From the NCBI GenBank assembly GCA_016720805.1, contig JADKJZ010000014.1:434001-498000 (forward strand): a DNA stretch of 64,000 nt. The letters are read 5' to 3'. The DNA is from Gemmatimonadota bacterium (GTDB lineage Bacteria > Gemmatimonadota > Gemmatimonadetes > Gemmatimonadales > GWC2-71-9). The notes below the pieces were generated by a model. That model was not told the DNA's origin and did not search any database. It saw nothing but the letters and a program-made list of their open reading frames with translations. This document shows, piece after piece, positions 43,619-52,080 of this stretch; position 1 is the stretch's first letter; the number at the start of each line of letters is the position of its first letter. Position numbers and translations under genes: made by a program.

Positions 43619-45430
43619 GTGCGGTCCCGCCTCTTCGGGCTGCTCCGGCCGTATCGGGGCACGCTCGCCGTCGCCTTCGGCGCGGCCCTGCTCGGCGCAC
43701 TGCTCGACGCCACCGCGTTGGTGGTGTTGCAGCCGCTCTTCGGCGCCCTCTTCCCGAGCAGCACCGAAGCGCTCCCGGGCCGCAACGTGGACCTCCAGGT
43801 CTGGCTCACGCGCCTGCTCGCCCCAGTGGTCGACGGGCAGCCCGCCTCGGTGGTCACGGCGCGGCTGGTCGCCATCTTCATCGGCGCCCTCGCCCTCAAG
43901 AACTTCTTCAACTACGTCTCGGCCTATCTCTCGGTGCAGGTGCAGGAAGGAATGGTGCGCAACCTGCGCACGCGTCTCTTCGGTCACCTGCTGCGCCTCG
44001 ACCTCGGGGTCTTCCAGCGGACCCGCGGTGGCCAGCTCACCACCGGGCTGATCAATGACGCCGATCAGGTGAAGCTTCTGGTCGTCGCGGTCCTCGCCGC
44101 GTTCTTCCAGAACCTGGTCAACATCCTCGCCATGCTCGGCCTCATGCTGGGCACCTCGGTGCGGCTGACGCTTATGGTGCTGGTTCTGGCGCCGATCCTC
44201 GTCATCGGTGTGCAGTTGCTCCTCGGTTCACTCAAGCGGCACGCTCGCACGTTCGCGCATGAGCGCGGCGAACTCACCGCCACGATCAGCGAGCGACTCG
44301 GCGCGATGAAGCTGATCCGCGCATTCGCCGCGGAGTCGAGCGAGGCGGAGAACTTCGCGCGGCAGGCCGACCGGTATCGCAAGGGCGCCGTGCGCACGCA
44401 GCGGTTTGCGCTGCTCACCTCGCCGGTCGGGGAGGTGTTCGGCGGCGCGGTGGTGCTGCTGATCCTCTGGGCCGCGTCGAATCCTGAAATTTCAGGCGTG
44501 CAGCTGGCCTCGGAGCACGTGGTCCTCTTCCTGGTCGCGGCGCTCCGCGTGCTCTCGCCGATCAAGGCGATCACCAATGTTCCCGCGCAGCTGGCCACCG
44601 CGGAGGCCAGCGCCGAGCGGGTCTTCGCGATCCTCGATCTCCCCGCCAGCGAGCAGGACCCGCCCGACAGCGTCCCGGCGGCCTTCACGACCGACCTGAT
44701 CTTCGACGGTGTCACCTTCGGCTACGATCCCGCGCAGCCGGTGCTGCAGGATGTCTCGCTCCGTGTCGCCAAGGGCGAGGTCGTCGCGCTGGTGGGGCCG
44801 AGCGGCGCGGGAAAGACCACCTTGCTCGAACTGGTGCCACGCTTCCATGATCCCCAGCAGGGCGAATTGCGGCTCGACGGCGTGCCGCTGCCGCGCCTCC
44901 AGCGCGCCTCGCTCCGGGCCCTGATCGCGGTGGTGAGCCAGGACACGGTGTTGCTGCACGACACGGTTCGCGCCAACATTGCGTACGGCCAGCCGGGGGC
45001 AACGGACCAGGAAGTCGAGGCCGCTGCCCGCGCGGCCAATGCCCACGAGTTCATTGCGGGGCTGCCCGACCGATACCAGACGGTGCTGGGTGAGCGCGGG
45101 ACGCGCCTCTCCGGTGGGCAGCGGCAGCGGATCGCGATCGCGCGGGCGCTGCTCCGCGACGCCCCGATCCTGATTCTCGACGAAGCCACCTCGGCGCTCG
45201 ATACCGAGTCGGAGCGGCTGGTGCAGGAGGCGATCGAGCGGTTGATGGGAGGGCGCACCGTGCTGGTGATTGCGCACCGCCTGGCCACTGTGCGCGGTGC
45301 CGACCGGATCGTCGTCCTCGATGGCGGCCGGGTGGTCGAATCGGGAACCCATGCCGAGCTCTTCGCGCAGTCCGGGCTCTATCGCCGGTTGCATGACCTT
45401 CAGTTCTCCGTGGCCGAGGTGACATCGTGA
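43619..45430 (+). CDS. ABC exporter, MsbA-like (fused membrane and ATPase domains)
   Basis: A 603-aa half-transporter. Six membrane helices (about 20-310) with the type IV exporter features RLFGHLLRLDLGVFQRTRGG and LGAMKLIRAFAAE precede an ATPase domain: Walker A GPSGAGKTT, Q-loop VVSQDTVLLHDTVRANIAY, signature RLSGGQRQRIAIARALL, Walker B ILILDEATSALD and the H-loop IAHRL. In this neighbourhood a lipid-A-core flippase is the best guess. GTG 43619 is used; an in-frame CTG overlaps the porX stop. The GTGA at the end couples it to the next gene. Confidence 0.92.
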   Translation: MRSRLFGLLRPYRGTLAVAFGAALLGALLDATALVVLQPLFGALFPSSTEALPGRNVDLQVWLTRLLAPVVDGQPASVVTARLVAIFIGALALKNFFNYVSAYLSVQVQEGMVRNLRTRLFGHLLRLDLGVFQRTRGGQLTTGLINDADQVKLLVVAVLAAFFQNLVNILAMLGLMLGTSVRLTLMVLVLAPILVIGVQLLLGSLKRHARTFAHERGELTATISERLGAMKLIRAFAAESSEAENFARQADRYRKGAVRTQRFALLTSPVGEVFGGAVVLLILWAASNPEISGVQLASEHVVLFLVAALRVLSPIKAITNVPAQLATAEASAERVFAILDLPASEQDPPDSVPAAFTTDLIFDGVTFGYDPAQPVLQDVSLRVAKGEVVALVGPSGAGKTTLLELVPRFHDPQQGELRLDGVPLPRLQRASLRALIAVVSQDTVLLHDTVRANIAYGQPGATDQEVEAAARAANAHEFIAGLPDRYQTVLGERGTRLSGGQRQRIAIARALLRDAPILILDEATSALDTESERLVQEAIERLMGGRTVLVIAHRLATVRGADRIVVLDGGRVVESGTHAELFAQSGLYRRLHDLQFSVAEVTS

Positions 45431-46413
45431 GCAACGAGCGCAGCATCCTGCTGCTCGCCGATTTCGATGACGGTCCCAATGCCCACGCGGCCCAGCGCCG
45501 TCGCGCACTTGAGCGCCTCGGGTTGCGCGTCACCACCTTCGATCTCTCGGCCAAGCCGTCGATCTTCGAACGGATGCGCGTGGGTGACCTGCCGCGCCGG
45601 CTCGAACGCGCGCTGGACGACTCGGCCCCCGACCTGGTGCTCGCCTTCGGCTCGCCGCTCCTCGACGAGCCGTTGGTTGATCGCCTCCGTGGTCGGAGTC
45701 GTGCGCGCTGGGTCACCTGGATGCCGGACGACCTGCGCACCGCCTGGGAAGCCTCGGTGCTCGCCCGGCCGTACGACCAGATCTATGCCGTCGGGACCGA
45801 CGTCGCGGCCGAAGTGGCCGATCGGCTCGGGCGGACCGTCGACGTGCTCTCGGTTGCCGCGGACCCGTCGGTGTACCGCCCGATCCGCACCAAGGACCAG
45901 TACCGTGCCAACGTGGTCTTTGCGGGAGCCGCGACGCCGCGGCGCGAGCGGCTCCTCGGCGAGCTGGTGGAGTTCGGCCTGGCGGTATGGGGGCCGGGGT
46001 GGCGGCAGACCTCGCTACGCGACTATTGCCGCGGCGAGGCCACCAGCACCGACGAATACGTGCGTGCCTACGCGGGCGCCACCGTCGCCATCAACATCCA
46101 CCACGTGGCAGTCGAGGGCGACCCGCGCGAGGCGGCCTGCAACCAGCGGCTCTTCGAGTTGGCGGCGATGGGCGCGGCGCAGGTGGTCGACGAACGCGGC
46201 GACCTCGCACGCTCCTTCGAGGCAGGCGAGGAAGTGCTGGCGTTCCGCGACGCCGCCGAATTGCGCAGTTACGTGCGTGAGCTGATCGAGAATCCGTCCG
46301 AAGCGGAGCGGCTCGGCCAGGCCGCTCGCGCCCGGCTGCTGCGGGACCACACCTACATGCATCGGATGCGCCGACTGCTGCTCGATCAACCCCGCCCGAT
46401 GCTGGCCGAATAG
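45427..46413 (+). CDS. CgeB-like glycosyltransferase (GT1_2 family)
   Basis: A 328-aa GT-B-like protein of the type named after spore maturation protein CgeB. The first half has SILLLADFDDGPNAHAAQRR and WVTWMPDDLRTAW; the C-terminal half has VVFAGAATPRRERLLGEL, AINIHHV and NQRLFELAAMGAAQVVDERGDL, the conserved nucleotide-sugar region. Its 3' end overlaps the convergent GT4 gene by 28 bp. Confidence 0.85.
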   Translation: MSNERSILLLADFDDGPNAHAAQRRRALERLGLRVTTFDLSAKPSIFERMRVGDLPRRLERALDDSAPDLVLAFGSPLLDEPLVDRLRGRSRARWVTWMPDDLRTAWEASVLARPYDQIYAVGTDVAAEVADRLGRTVDVLSVAADPSVYRPIRTKDQYRANVVFAGAATPRRERLLGELVEFGLAVWGPGWRQTSLRDYCRGEATSTDEYVRAYAGATVAINIHHVAVEGDPREAACNQRLFELAAMGAAQVVDERGDLARSFEAGEEVLAFRDAAELRSYVRELIENPSEAERLGQAARARLLRDHTYMHRMRRLLLDQPRPMLAE

Positions 46414-47294
46414 ATCGCTTCGTAGCGCGCGGCCATGGTGCGGTAGGTGAAGTGATCGAGGACATGTTGGCGAATCGCCGCCGGATCGAGCGCGTCGAGC
46501 GTTGGTCGGAGCGCGGCCAGTTCATCCACGCTGCTGCCCATCGCACCGCTCTCCGGAGAGATGACCTCGGGCAACGCGCCGCGACGAGTGCCGAGCACCG
46601 GGGTCCCGCTCACCATCGCCTCGATCGTCGTGAGCCCGAACGGCTCATCCCACTGTGCCGGCACCCAGAGGCACGCCGATTCCGCCAGCAGCTGCATCTT
46701 CTCCTCGCCACCAACCTGGCCGACGAAGCGTAGGCCGGGCCGGATTGAAGGGCGCCACCCGCCCGCCACGACCAGCGGCCTCCCGGCCAGGCGTGCGCCG
46801 CGCACGGCCCAGTCCCATCCCTTCACGGTGTGGAGCCGACCGAGAAAGAGGTCACGCGGCAGCTTCGTCGCGCTGAAGCGGTACTCATCGGGGTCGAGGC
46901 CGTTGTGCACCCACAGCTGCAGGCCGTGGCGGGCGGCGTGATCCGCCGAGAGTCCGATGGTGTTCGGCGTGAACACCCGCCCCGGCGCGCCGTTGCCATG
47001 GAAGGTCCAGACAAAGGGCACCCCTTCGGGTGGGCGCCGCAGCGGCGAGTGGGCGTGGACGATGTCGGTCCCCGGGGGCAGGAGCGGCGTGAGATCCGGC
47101 CCGCCGTCCTGCAGGGCGAGCTTGTTGGGGATCGGGATCACCGTCGCCATGGGCAGCTTGGTGCCCGGCAGGGCGATGACGGTGACGCGGTGGCCCCGCT
47201 CCGCCAACCCGCGCGCGAGCCAGACGACCACCCGCTCCGTGCCGCCGTATTCTCGGACGGGGAGTCGGGCGGGGCAGTAGAGCACGATGTTCAT
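46386..47294 (-). CDS. Glycosyltransferase, GT4 family
   Basis: A 302-aa enzyme from ATG 47294 (an upstream GTG/ATG adds 4 residues). IVLYCPARLPVREYGGTERVVVWLARGLAERGH is the family opening; DLFLGRLHTVKGWDWAVRGARL and WVPAQWDEPFGLTTIEAMVSGTPVLGTRRGALPEV carry the donor-binding site. It resembles UDP-Glc/Gal-type transferases of the 'GT4 with GGTE' subgroup. It is divergent from the next gene with 41 bp between. Confidence 0.9.
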   Translation of the reverse strand: MNIVLYCPARLPVREYGGTERVVVWLARGLAERGHRVTVIALPGTKLPMATVIPIPNKLALQDGGPDLTPLLPPGTDIVHAHSPLRRPPEGVPFVWTFHGNGAPGRVFTPNTIGLSADHAARHGLQLWVHNGLDPDEYRFSATKLPRDLFLGRLHTVKGWDWAVRGARLAGRPLVVAGGWRPSIRPGLRFVGQVGGEEKMQLLAESACLWVPAQWDEPFGLTTIEAMVSGTPVLGTRRGALPEVISPESGAMGSSVDELAALRPTLDALDPAAIRQHVLDHFTYRTMAARYEAIYSASIGRG

Positions 47295-47335
47295 GGTGCT
47301 TGCCATACGACTCCGAAGTGGGGAACTTGGGGCTT

Positions 47336-48223
47336 GTGGCTATCAGAATCGCGGGCTTCACGATCGTCCGGAATGCGACCCTTCTCGATTTCCCGCTCGA
47401 GGCGAGCATCCGTTCGCTGCTCCCGGTCGTAGACGAATTTGTCGTCAACGTCGGCACGTCGGATGACGACACCCTCGATCGCGTCCGGGCCATCGACAGT
47501 CCGAAGATCCGCATCCTCGAGACGACGTGGGATCGCTCCCGCGGTCACGCCATGCTGGCCGACGAGACCGAGCGTGCCAAACAGGCGTGCGATGCCGCCT
47601 GGGGACTGTACGTCCAGGCCGACGAGGTCTTCACCGAAGCCGGCGCCGAGCGCCTGGTCCAGTCGGTGCGCCGGCGCCACGCCGACCCGCGCATCGAAGG
47701 GCTCCTCGTGGACTACCGCCATTTCTATGGCGGCTTCGACCTGATTGCCACCAACCGGTCGTGGTACCGCCGCGAATGCCGCGCCGTCCGCCTCGATCCC
47801 TCGCTCGCCATCCACTCGTTTCGTGACGCGCAGGGCTTTCGTGTCGGCCCGGATAATCGCCGCATCCGCTGCGCCCGCAGCGGCGCCGTGGTCCACCACT
47901 ACGGCTGGGCCAGGCCGGCGTGGGCACTCGCCGCCAAGCGGCAGCAGGACCGCGCCATCTACGAATGGCGGCAGGGGCAGGATCCCGATCGGCCGCTGCT
48001 GCCGTGGATACCCGGCATCACACCGTTTCGTGGTACCCATCCCGCCGTCGTGGCCGAGTGGATCGCCCAGCGCCGCACCGACGATCAGCTGATTGCCCCG
48101 CGGCGGTGGGAGGGCCACCATCTCGGATTGACGGCGTCGCTGCTGATCGAGCGTGCCACGGGCTGGCGACCATTCGAGTACCGCAACTATGTGACGATCG
48201 GCGGGGCGAACGGCATTTCCTGA
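47336..48223 (+). CDS. Glycosyltransferase, GT2-like
   Basis: A 295-aa GT-A-like protein from GTG 47336 with GGGG just upstream. FTIVRNATLLDFPLEASIRSLLPVVDEFVVNVG, GTSDDDTLDRVRAI and GLYVQADEVFTEAGAERLV match the GT2 family with WaaE/KdtX-like traits (FTIV-RNA, QADE in the metal-binding position). The 3' end overlaps the convergent CgeB-like gene by 37 bp. Confidence 0.85.
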   Translation: MAIRIAGFTIVRNATLLDFPLEASIRSLLPVVDEFVVNVGTSDDDTLDRVRAIDSPKIRILETTWDRSRGHAMLADETERAKQACDAAWGLYVQADEVFTEAGAERLVQSVRRRHADPRIEGLLVDYRHFYGGFDLIATNRSWYRRECRAVRLDPSLAIHSFRDAQGFRVGPDNRRIRCARSGAVVHHYGWARPAWALAAKRQQDRAIYEWRQGQDPDRPLLPWIPGITPFRGTHPAVVAEWIAQRRTDDQLIAPRRWEGHHLGLTASLLIERATGWRPFEYRNYVTIGGANGIS

Positions 48224-49185
48224 TCGGTCAGCAGCAGGCGCAACCGGGCATCGTAGGTATGATGCGCCAAGGCATGCAGTCGTCCACGCACCGCCATCGC
48301 CGCCCGCTCCTCCGGCTGCGCCACCAACTCCCGCACTTCGGCGACGCACTCCTCCGTGCTCCGATACCAGCGACAATGCACGCCGTGCTCGGCCATCGTC
48401 TCGATGCCGTTGACCCAGGGCCCGACGTACGCGCCGCCACACCCGAAGATCTTCCACATCCGATCCGACGCCGAGGCGTACTCGGTGTCCTGCGCCGGCA
48501 CGGCGTTCGCGCCGAGGGACACCGCCGACGCGCCAACCACCTCGGCGAATCGGCTTCCCACCACCGGCCCGCCTTCAATCCGGAGCGCGGCGGGTGCGCC
48601 GTCCCAATGTGCCCCCCAGATGCGCAGGTCACACGCCGCCGCGACCGCCACCAGCATCGGCCACCGATGCGGGTACTGTCCCGATCCGATGAAGCTGGCA
48701 TCACAGCGGTCTTCGGGACGGAGCACCGCTGGGGGCTGCTCCAGGTCGGGGTCGAGGGCCTGCGGCAACCACCGCATCGTGGGCACGCCCCGCGCATGCC
48801 AGAGGCCGCGCTGATTGGCGTAGGTGGTGTACATCACGTCGCACAGTTGCCCCAGTTCGAGGACGCCTTCGTGCGAGATGGCGTCGAAGAACCAGAAGGC
48901 GGAACGGCGGCCGCGCAGCAGACGCGCCAGTCGAGGGAGACCGATGCGCCACGCGTGGCGGGTGCACAGGATGAAGTCGGGGGCGAAGCGCTCGATGGCG
49001 CGCTCGAGCAGCGGGCCGGCCAGCGGGCCGAGGCGGCGATGGGTGCGCAGCGCGTCGAAGCACTTTGCGTCGAGGCCGAGCCGCCGCGCGGCTCGCGCGA
49101 TCGCATCCTCGGAACGGTGCGGCGCATGCGCGCCGACAATCGCGAGGCGCCTGAAGCGCAGGTCGGGGAGGAGCGGGTCGAGCAT
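48187..49185 (-). CDS. CgeB-like glycosyltransferase
   Basis: A 332-aa GT1_2-type protein from ATG 49185. FRRLAIVGAHAPHR opens it; FWFFDAISHEGVL and DVMYTTYANQRGLWHARGV lie mid-way; DASFIGSGQYPHRWPMLVAVA, LGANAVPAQDTEYASASDRMWKIFGCGGAYVG are the conserved C-terminal donor-site region. A GTG/ATG further upstream would add 15 residues without homology. It is more distant from the 45.4-kb copy than from typical CgeB members of other species. Confidence 0.85.
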   Translation of the reverse strand: MLDPLLPDLRFRRLAIVGAHAPHRSEDAIARAARRLGLDAKCFDALRTHRRLGPLAGPLLERAIERFAPDFILCTRHAWRIGLPRLARLLRGRRSAFWFFDAISHEGVLELGQLCDVMYTTYANQRGLWHARGVPTMRWLPQALDPDLEQPPAVLRPEDRCDASFIGSGQYPHRWPMLVAVAAACDLRIWGAHWDGAPAALRIEGGPVVGSRFAEVVGASAVSLGANAVPAQDTEYASASDRMWKIFGCGGAYVGPWVNGIETMAEHGVHCRWYRSTEECVAEVRELVAQPEERAAMAVRGRLHALAHHTYDARLRLLLTDQEMPFAPPIVT

Positions 49186-49255
49186 CGGCAGCAAAGATAG
49201 CCGCCGGGCGGGAGTGCCCACCCCCGCCACGAGGGCGAAGGTGGGCGGGGAGGGC

Positions 49256-49894
49256 CTAGAAGCGCAGGGCGACCACCGCGGAGATCGTCTTCGTCTTGAT
49301 GTCGGCAGGGAGCGCGAGCGAGCCGGCGCTGGCCTCGTAGATGTTGCTCAGGCCGAGGTCGGCCCGCACGCCGATCGAGAGCTTGCCGAATTCGAGCCCG
49401 GCCTCGCCGATGCCGCTGAACTCGGTCTTCTTGAGTTCAATCCAGCCCTCGTCGGTCGAGAGGTCATCGCAGTTGGTGGAGAAGGAGATTCCGTCCGACG
49501 ACCCCGACAGGCGGCAACCGACCTTCACCCCGATCGAGGGGCCAGCGCCGATGTAGAAGCGGCCCTTCGAGCCGACGGGCATGCCGATGCGCACGACCAG
49601 CGGCACCTGCAGGTAGTCGAAGGTGTTCTTCGGCGTCACGCCATCGATCGGATCGCCCTTGAAGCCCTTCCGGGCAAAGACGAGACCCGGCTGCAGGGCG
49701 AAGCCGCCCGCGTTGACGTTGAGGAAGCCACCGACGAGGAAGGTGCCGGTGTTCTTGGCATCGGTGACCAGGTCACCGGAGACGTTCGAAAAGGAGCCGC
49801 CGGCCATCACGCCGAGACCGATCTGGGCATGGGCGGAGGCAGGGACGGCCAGCAGGGCCGTGGCGGCGAGCAAGGAGGTCAGATGACGACGCAT
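49256..49894 (-). CDS. PorT-family outer-membrane beta-barrel protein
   Basis: A 212-aa protein with signal peptide (MRRHLTSLLAATALLAVPASAHA) and an eight-stranded OMP_b-brl_2-type barrel: IGLGVMAGGSFSNVSGD, GTFLVGGFLNVNAGGFALQPGLVFARKG, YLQVPLVVRIGMPV, FYIGAGPSIGVKVGC, and a terminal aromatic, VVALRF, for BAM recognition. PorT-type barrels are common in Bacteroidetes and in Gemmatimonadota. It faces the GT4 gene at 50.0 kb across 141 bp. Confidence 0.85.
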   Translation of the reverse strand: MRRHLTSLLAATALLAVPASAHAQIGLGVMAGGSFSNVSGDLVTDAKNTGTFLVGGFLNVNAGGFALQPGLVFARKGFKGDPIDGVTPKNTFDYLQVPLVVRIGMPVGSKGRFYIGAGPSIGVKVGCRLSGSSDGISFSTNCDDLSTDEGWIELKKTEFSGIGEAGLEFGKLSIGVRADLGLSNIYEASAGSLALPADIKTKTISAVVALRF

Positions 49895-50035
49895 CAGGGG
49901 GAGCTCCGGTTGAATTGATCGGCCAGACAGCCATTCTGCCCGGCGAACTCCGTCTGACGATGGAGTCCGGGGTTTGGTTTCAGGGTGCAACGAGCGCTTC
50001 GGCGCTATCTTTCCTGATCCCCAACCCGCCGGCCT
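49895..50035. promoter_or_regulatory. Divergent control region of the PorT-like barrel and a GT4 gene
   Basis: The 141-bp gap must hold promoters for both genes. A weak hairpin GAACTCCGTC-TGAC-GATGGAGTCC (49945-49968) is visible. No clear -35/-10 pair is found. Confidence 0.35.
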
Positions 50036-51226
50036 GTGCGACGTCCCTCCGCGACTCACGATCTCTTGCTGGCCTATGACTTCCCGCCACTCGGCGGGGG
50101 GATCGCCCGCTGGATGGACGAATTGGCCCGGGGCTATCCGGCCGGCGCGCTGACCGTGTCGACTGGCGTTGTCGACGGCTCCGACCCGATCGACGCGGCG
50201 CTGCCCAATCCGGTCGACCGCGTCGGGGTGCCGGTGCACCGGTTGCGCACGGCACCGGGGTTGATGCGCTGGGCGCACCGCGTTGCCCGGCTCGGCCGTG
50301 CACCCGGGGCGCGTTTCGCCTGGGTCGGCAACATTCGTCCGGCCGCGTTTCCGGCCCGGTGGGCCTGGGAGCGCACCGGGCTTCCGTACGGCATCCTCGT
50401 CTACGGCGGCGACCTGCTGTCGCTTGGGCCGAAGCTGGCGCGCTCTCGTCTCAAGCGGCAGCTCTACCGCCCGATCCTCGCGCAGGCCTCCGTCTTCGTG
50501 GCGATTTCGCATTGGACCGCCGCGTTGTGCCGCACGCTGCTGGAGAGCCTCGACCTGCCGACCGAGGGGCGGATTCGCGTCCTCCCGCTCGGCACCGATC
50601 CGACACGCTGGCGCCCGGATCCGGAGGCGGGGCGCGCCTTCCGCGCACGCCGCGGCCTTCCCGAGGGGCGCTGGCTCGTCACCGTCGCGCGGCTGGTGCC
50701 GCACAAGGGGATCGACACCGCGATCGAGTTGCTCGCTCGCCTCGCGCCGACCCATCCTGACCTGCACTATCTGGTGGTCGGCCGTGGCGGGTATGAGGCG
50801 ACACTCCGCAGATTCGCCGAGACCCTCGGCGTGGCCGACCGCTTCCACCTCTGCACCGACGTTGACGATGCCGAGCTGCCGGCGGCCTATGCGGCGGGCG
50901 AGATCTATCTCGGCCTCTCGCGTCAGGAGGGCCTCGACGTCGAGGGCTTCGGACTCTCGCTGCTTGAGGCATCGGCCACCGAACTCCCCGTCATCGCCGG
51001 GCGGAGTGGCGGGATTGCCGATGCGGTGGCCGAGGGGGAGAGTGGCGTGCTGGTCGATCCGCTCGACCCGGACCAGGCGACCGACATGGTCGCGCATCTG
51101 CTCGGTGACCGAGCCCTCGCGGCGAAGCTTGGGCAGGCGGGGCGGGCTCGGGTGATTCGGGGCTTCACCTGGCCGCGAGTGATCGGCGACATGCGCGCCA
51201 TGTCTGCGGAGTACGGGCGCCGATGA
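50036..51226 (+). CDS. Glycosyltransferase, GT4 family
   Basis: A 396-aa GT-B enzyme from GTG 50036. DLLLAYDFPPLGGGIARWMDELARG opens it; WLVTVARLVPHKGIDTAIELLARL marks the second domain; YLGLSRQEGLDVEGFGLSLLEASATELPVIAGRSGG is the donor-site E-x7-E region. The stop overlaps the dppC-type start (ATGA). It probably belongs to the PimB/Wca-like mannosyl or glucosyl transferases, but the sugar is unknown. Confidence 0.9.
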   Translation: MRRPSATHDLLLAYDFPPLGGGIARWMDELARGYPAGALTVSTGVVDGSDPIDAALPNPVDRVGVPVHRLRTAPGLMRWAHRVARLGRAPGARFAWVGNIRPAAFPARWAWERTGLPYGILVYGGDLLSLGPKLARSRLKRQLYRPILAQASVFVAISHWTAALCRTLLESLDLPTEGRIRVLPLGTDPTRWRPDPEAGRAFRARRGLPEGRWLVTVARLVPHKGIDTAIELLARLAPTHPDLHYLVVGRGGYEATLRRFAETLGVADRFHLCTDVDDAELPAAYAAGEIYLGLSRQEGLDVEGFGLSLLEASATELPVIAGRSGGIADAVAEGESGVLVDPLDPDQATDMVAHLLGDRALAAKLGQAGRARVIRGFTWPRVIGDMRAMSAEYGRR

Positions 51227-52080
51227 GCGCACAGCCGACCAGGGACCTCCTGCTCGATCGCTGGCGACGCGATCCCTTGTTCAAGCTCGGCGTCCTCCTC
51301 GTGGCCGCGGTGCTGGTGGCTGCGGCGGCGGCGCCGTGGCTCGCCCCGCATGATCCACTCCTCGGCGATCTCGCCAACGACTCGCTCGCACCGCCGGGGG
51401 GGAAGTTCCTCTTCGGTGCCGATGCGCAGGGGCGGGACGTGCTCTCGCGGGTGCTCTACGGCGCGCGCATCTCGCTGATGGTCGGCTTGATTTCGCAGGC
51501 CGTGGCGGTGGCGCTCGGCCTGACGCTCGGGTTGCTCGCGGGATACTATCGTCGCTGGGTCGACCTGCTCATCATGCGACTCGCCGACATCACGCTGGCG
51601 TTTCCGTCGCTGCTGCTGTTGATCGCGGTGGCCGCCGCGGTGAAGCCGTCGCTGCCGGTGATCTTCCTGGTGGTTGGCGCGGTGGGGTGGGCCGGGATGG
51701 CGCGGCTGGTCCGCGGGCAGGTGCTGCTGCTGGCTCGGAGCGACTACGTGCTCGCCGCAAAGGCCCTCGGCGCCGGCGATCGTTGGATCCTCTGGAAGCA
51801 TCTGGCGCCCAATGTGCGCGCCCCGGTCATCATCTCGGCGACGCTCGGCATCGCCGGCGCGATCATGGCAGAGGCCGCGCTGTCGTTCGTCGGGCTCGGG
51901 GCGCAGCCGCCAACACCCAGCTGGGGTGCGATGGTCTCCGAGGGGCGTGACCTGATCCGCGTGGCCCCGTGGGTGTCGGTGGTGCCGGGGTTGGCGGTTG
52001 GGGTGGCGGTGCTGGGATTCAATCTGGTGGGCGATGGCTTGCGCGAGGCGCTGGATCCGACGATGCGGAGGGGGCGGTGA
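51223..52080 (+). CDS. Oligopeptide/dipeptide ABC transporter permease, DppC type
   Basis: A 285-aa inner-membrane permease with the DppC marks: LFKLGVLLVAAVLVAAAAAPWLAPHDP, PPGGKFLFGADAQGRDVLSRVLYGAR, LMVGLISQAVAVALGLTLGLLAGYY, the EAA-loop VLAAKALGAGDRWILWKHLAPN and AEAALSFVGLGAQPPTPSWGAM. It is coupled by 4-bp overlaps to a GT4 gene and to a PLP enzyme. The matching DppB and binding protein are 42 kb away. Confidence 0.92.
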   Translation: MSAQPTRDLLLDRWRRDPLFKLGVLLVAAVLVAAAAAPWLAPHDPLLGDLANDSLAPPGGKFLFGADAQGRDVLSRVLYGARISLMVGLISQAVAVALGLTLGLLAGYYRRWVDLLIMRLADITLAFPSLLLLIAVAAAVKPSLPVIFLVVGAVGWAGMARLVRGQVLLLARSDYVLAAKALGAGDRWILWKHLAPNVRAPVIISATLGIAGAIMAEAALSFVGLGAQPPTPSWGAMVSEGRDLIRVAPWVSVVPGLAVGVAVLGFNLVGDGLREALDPTMRRGR

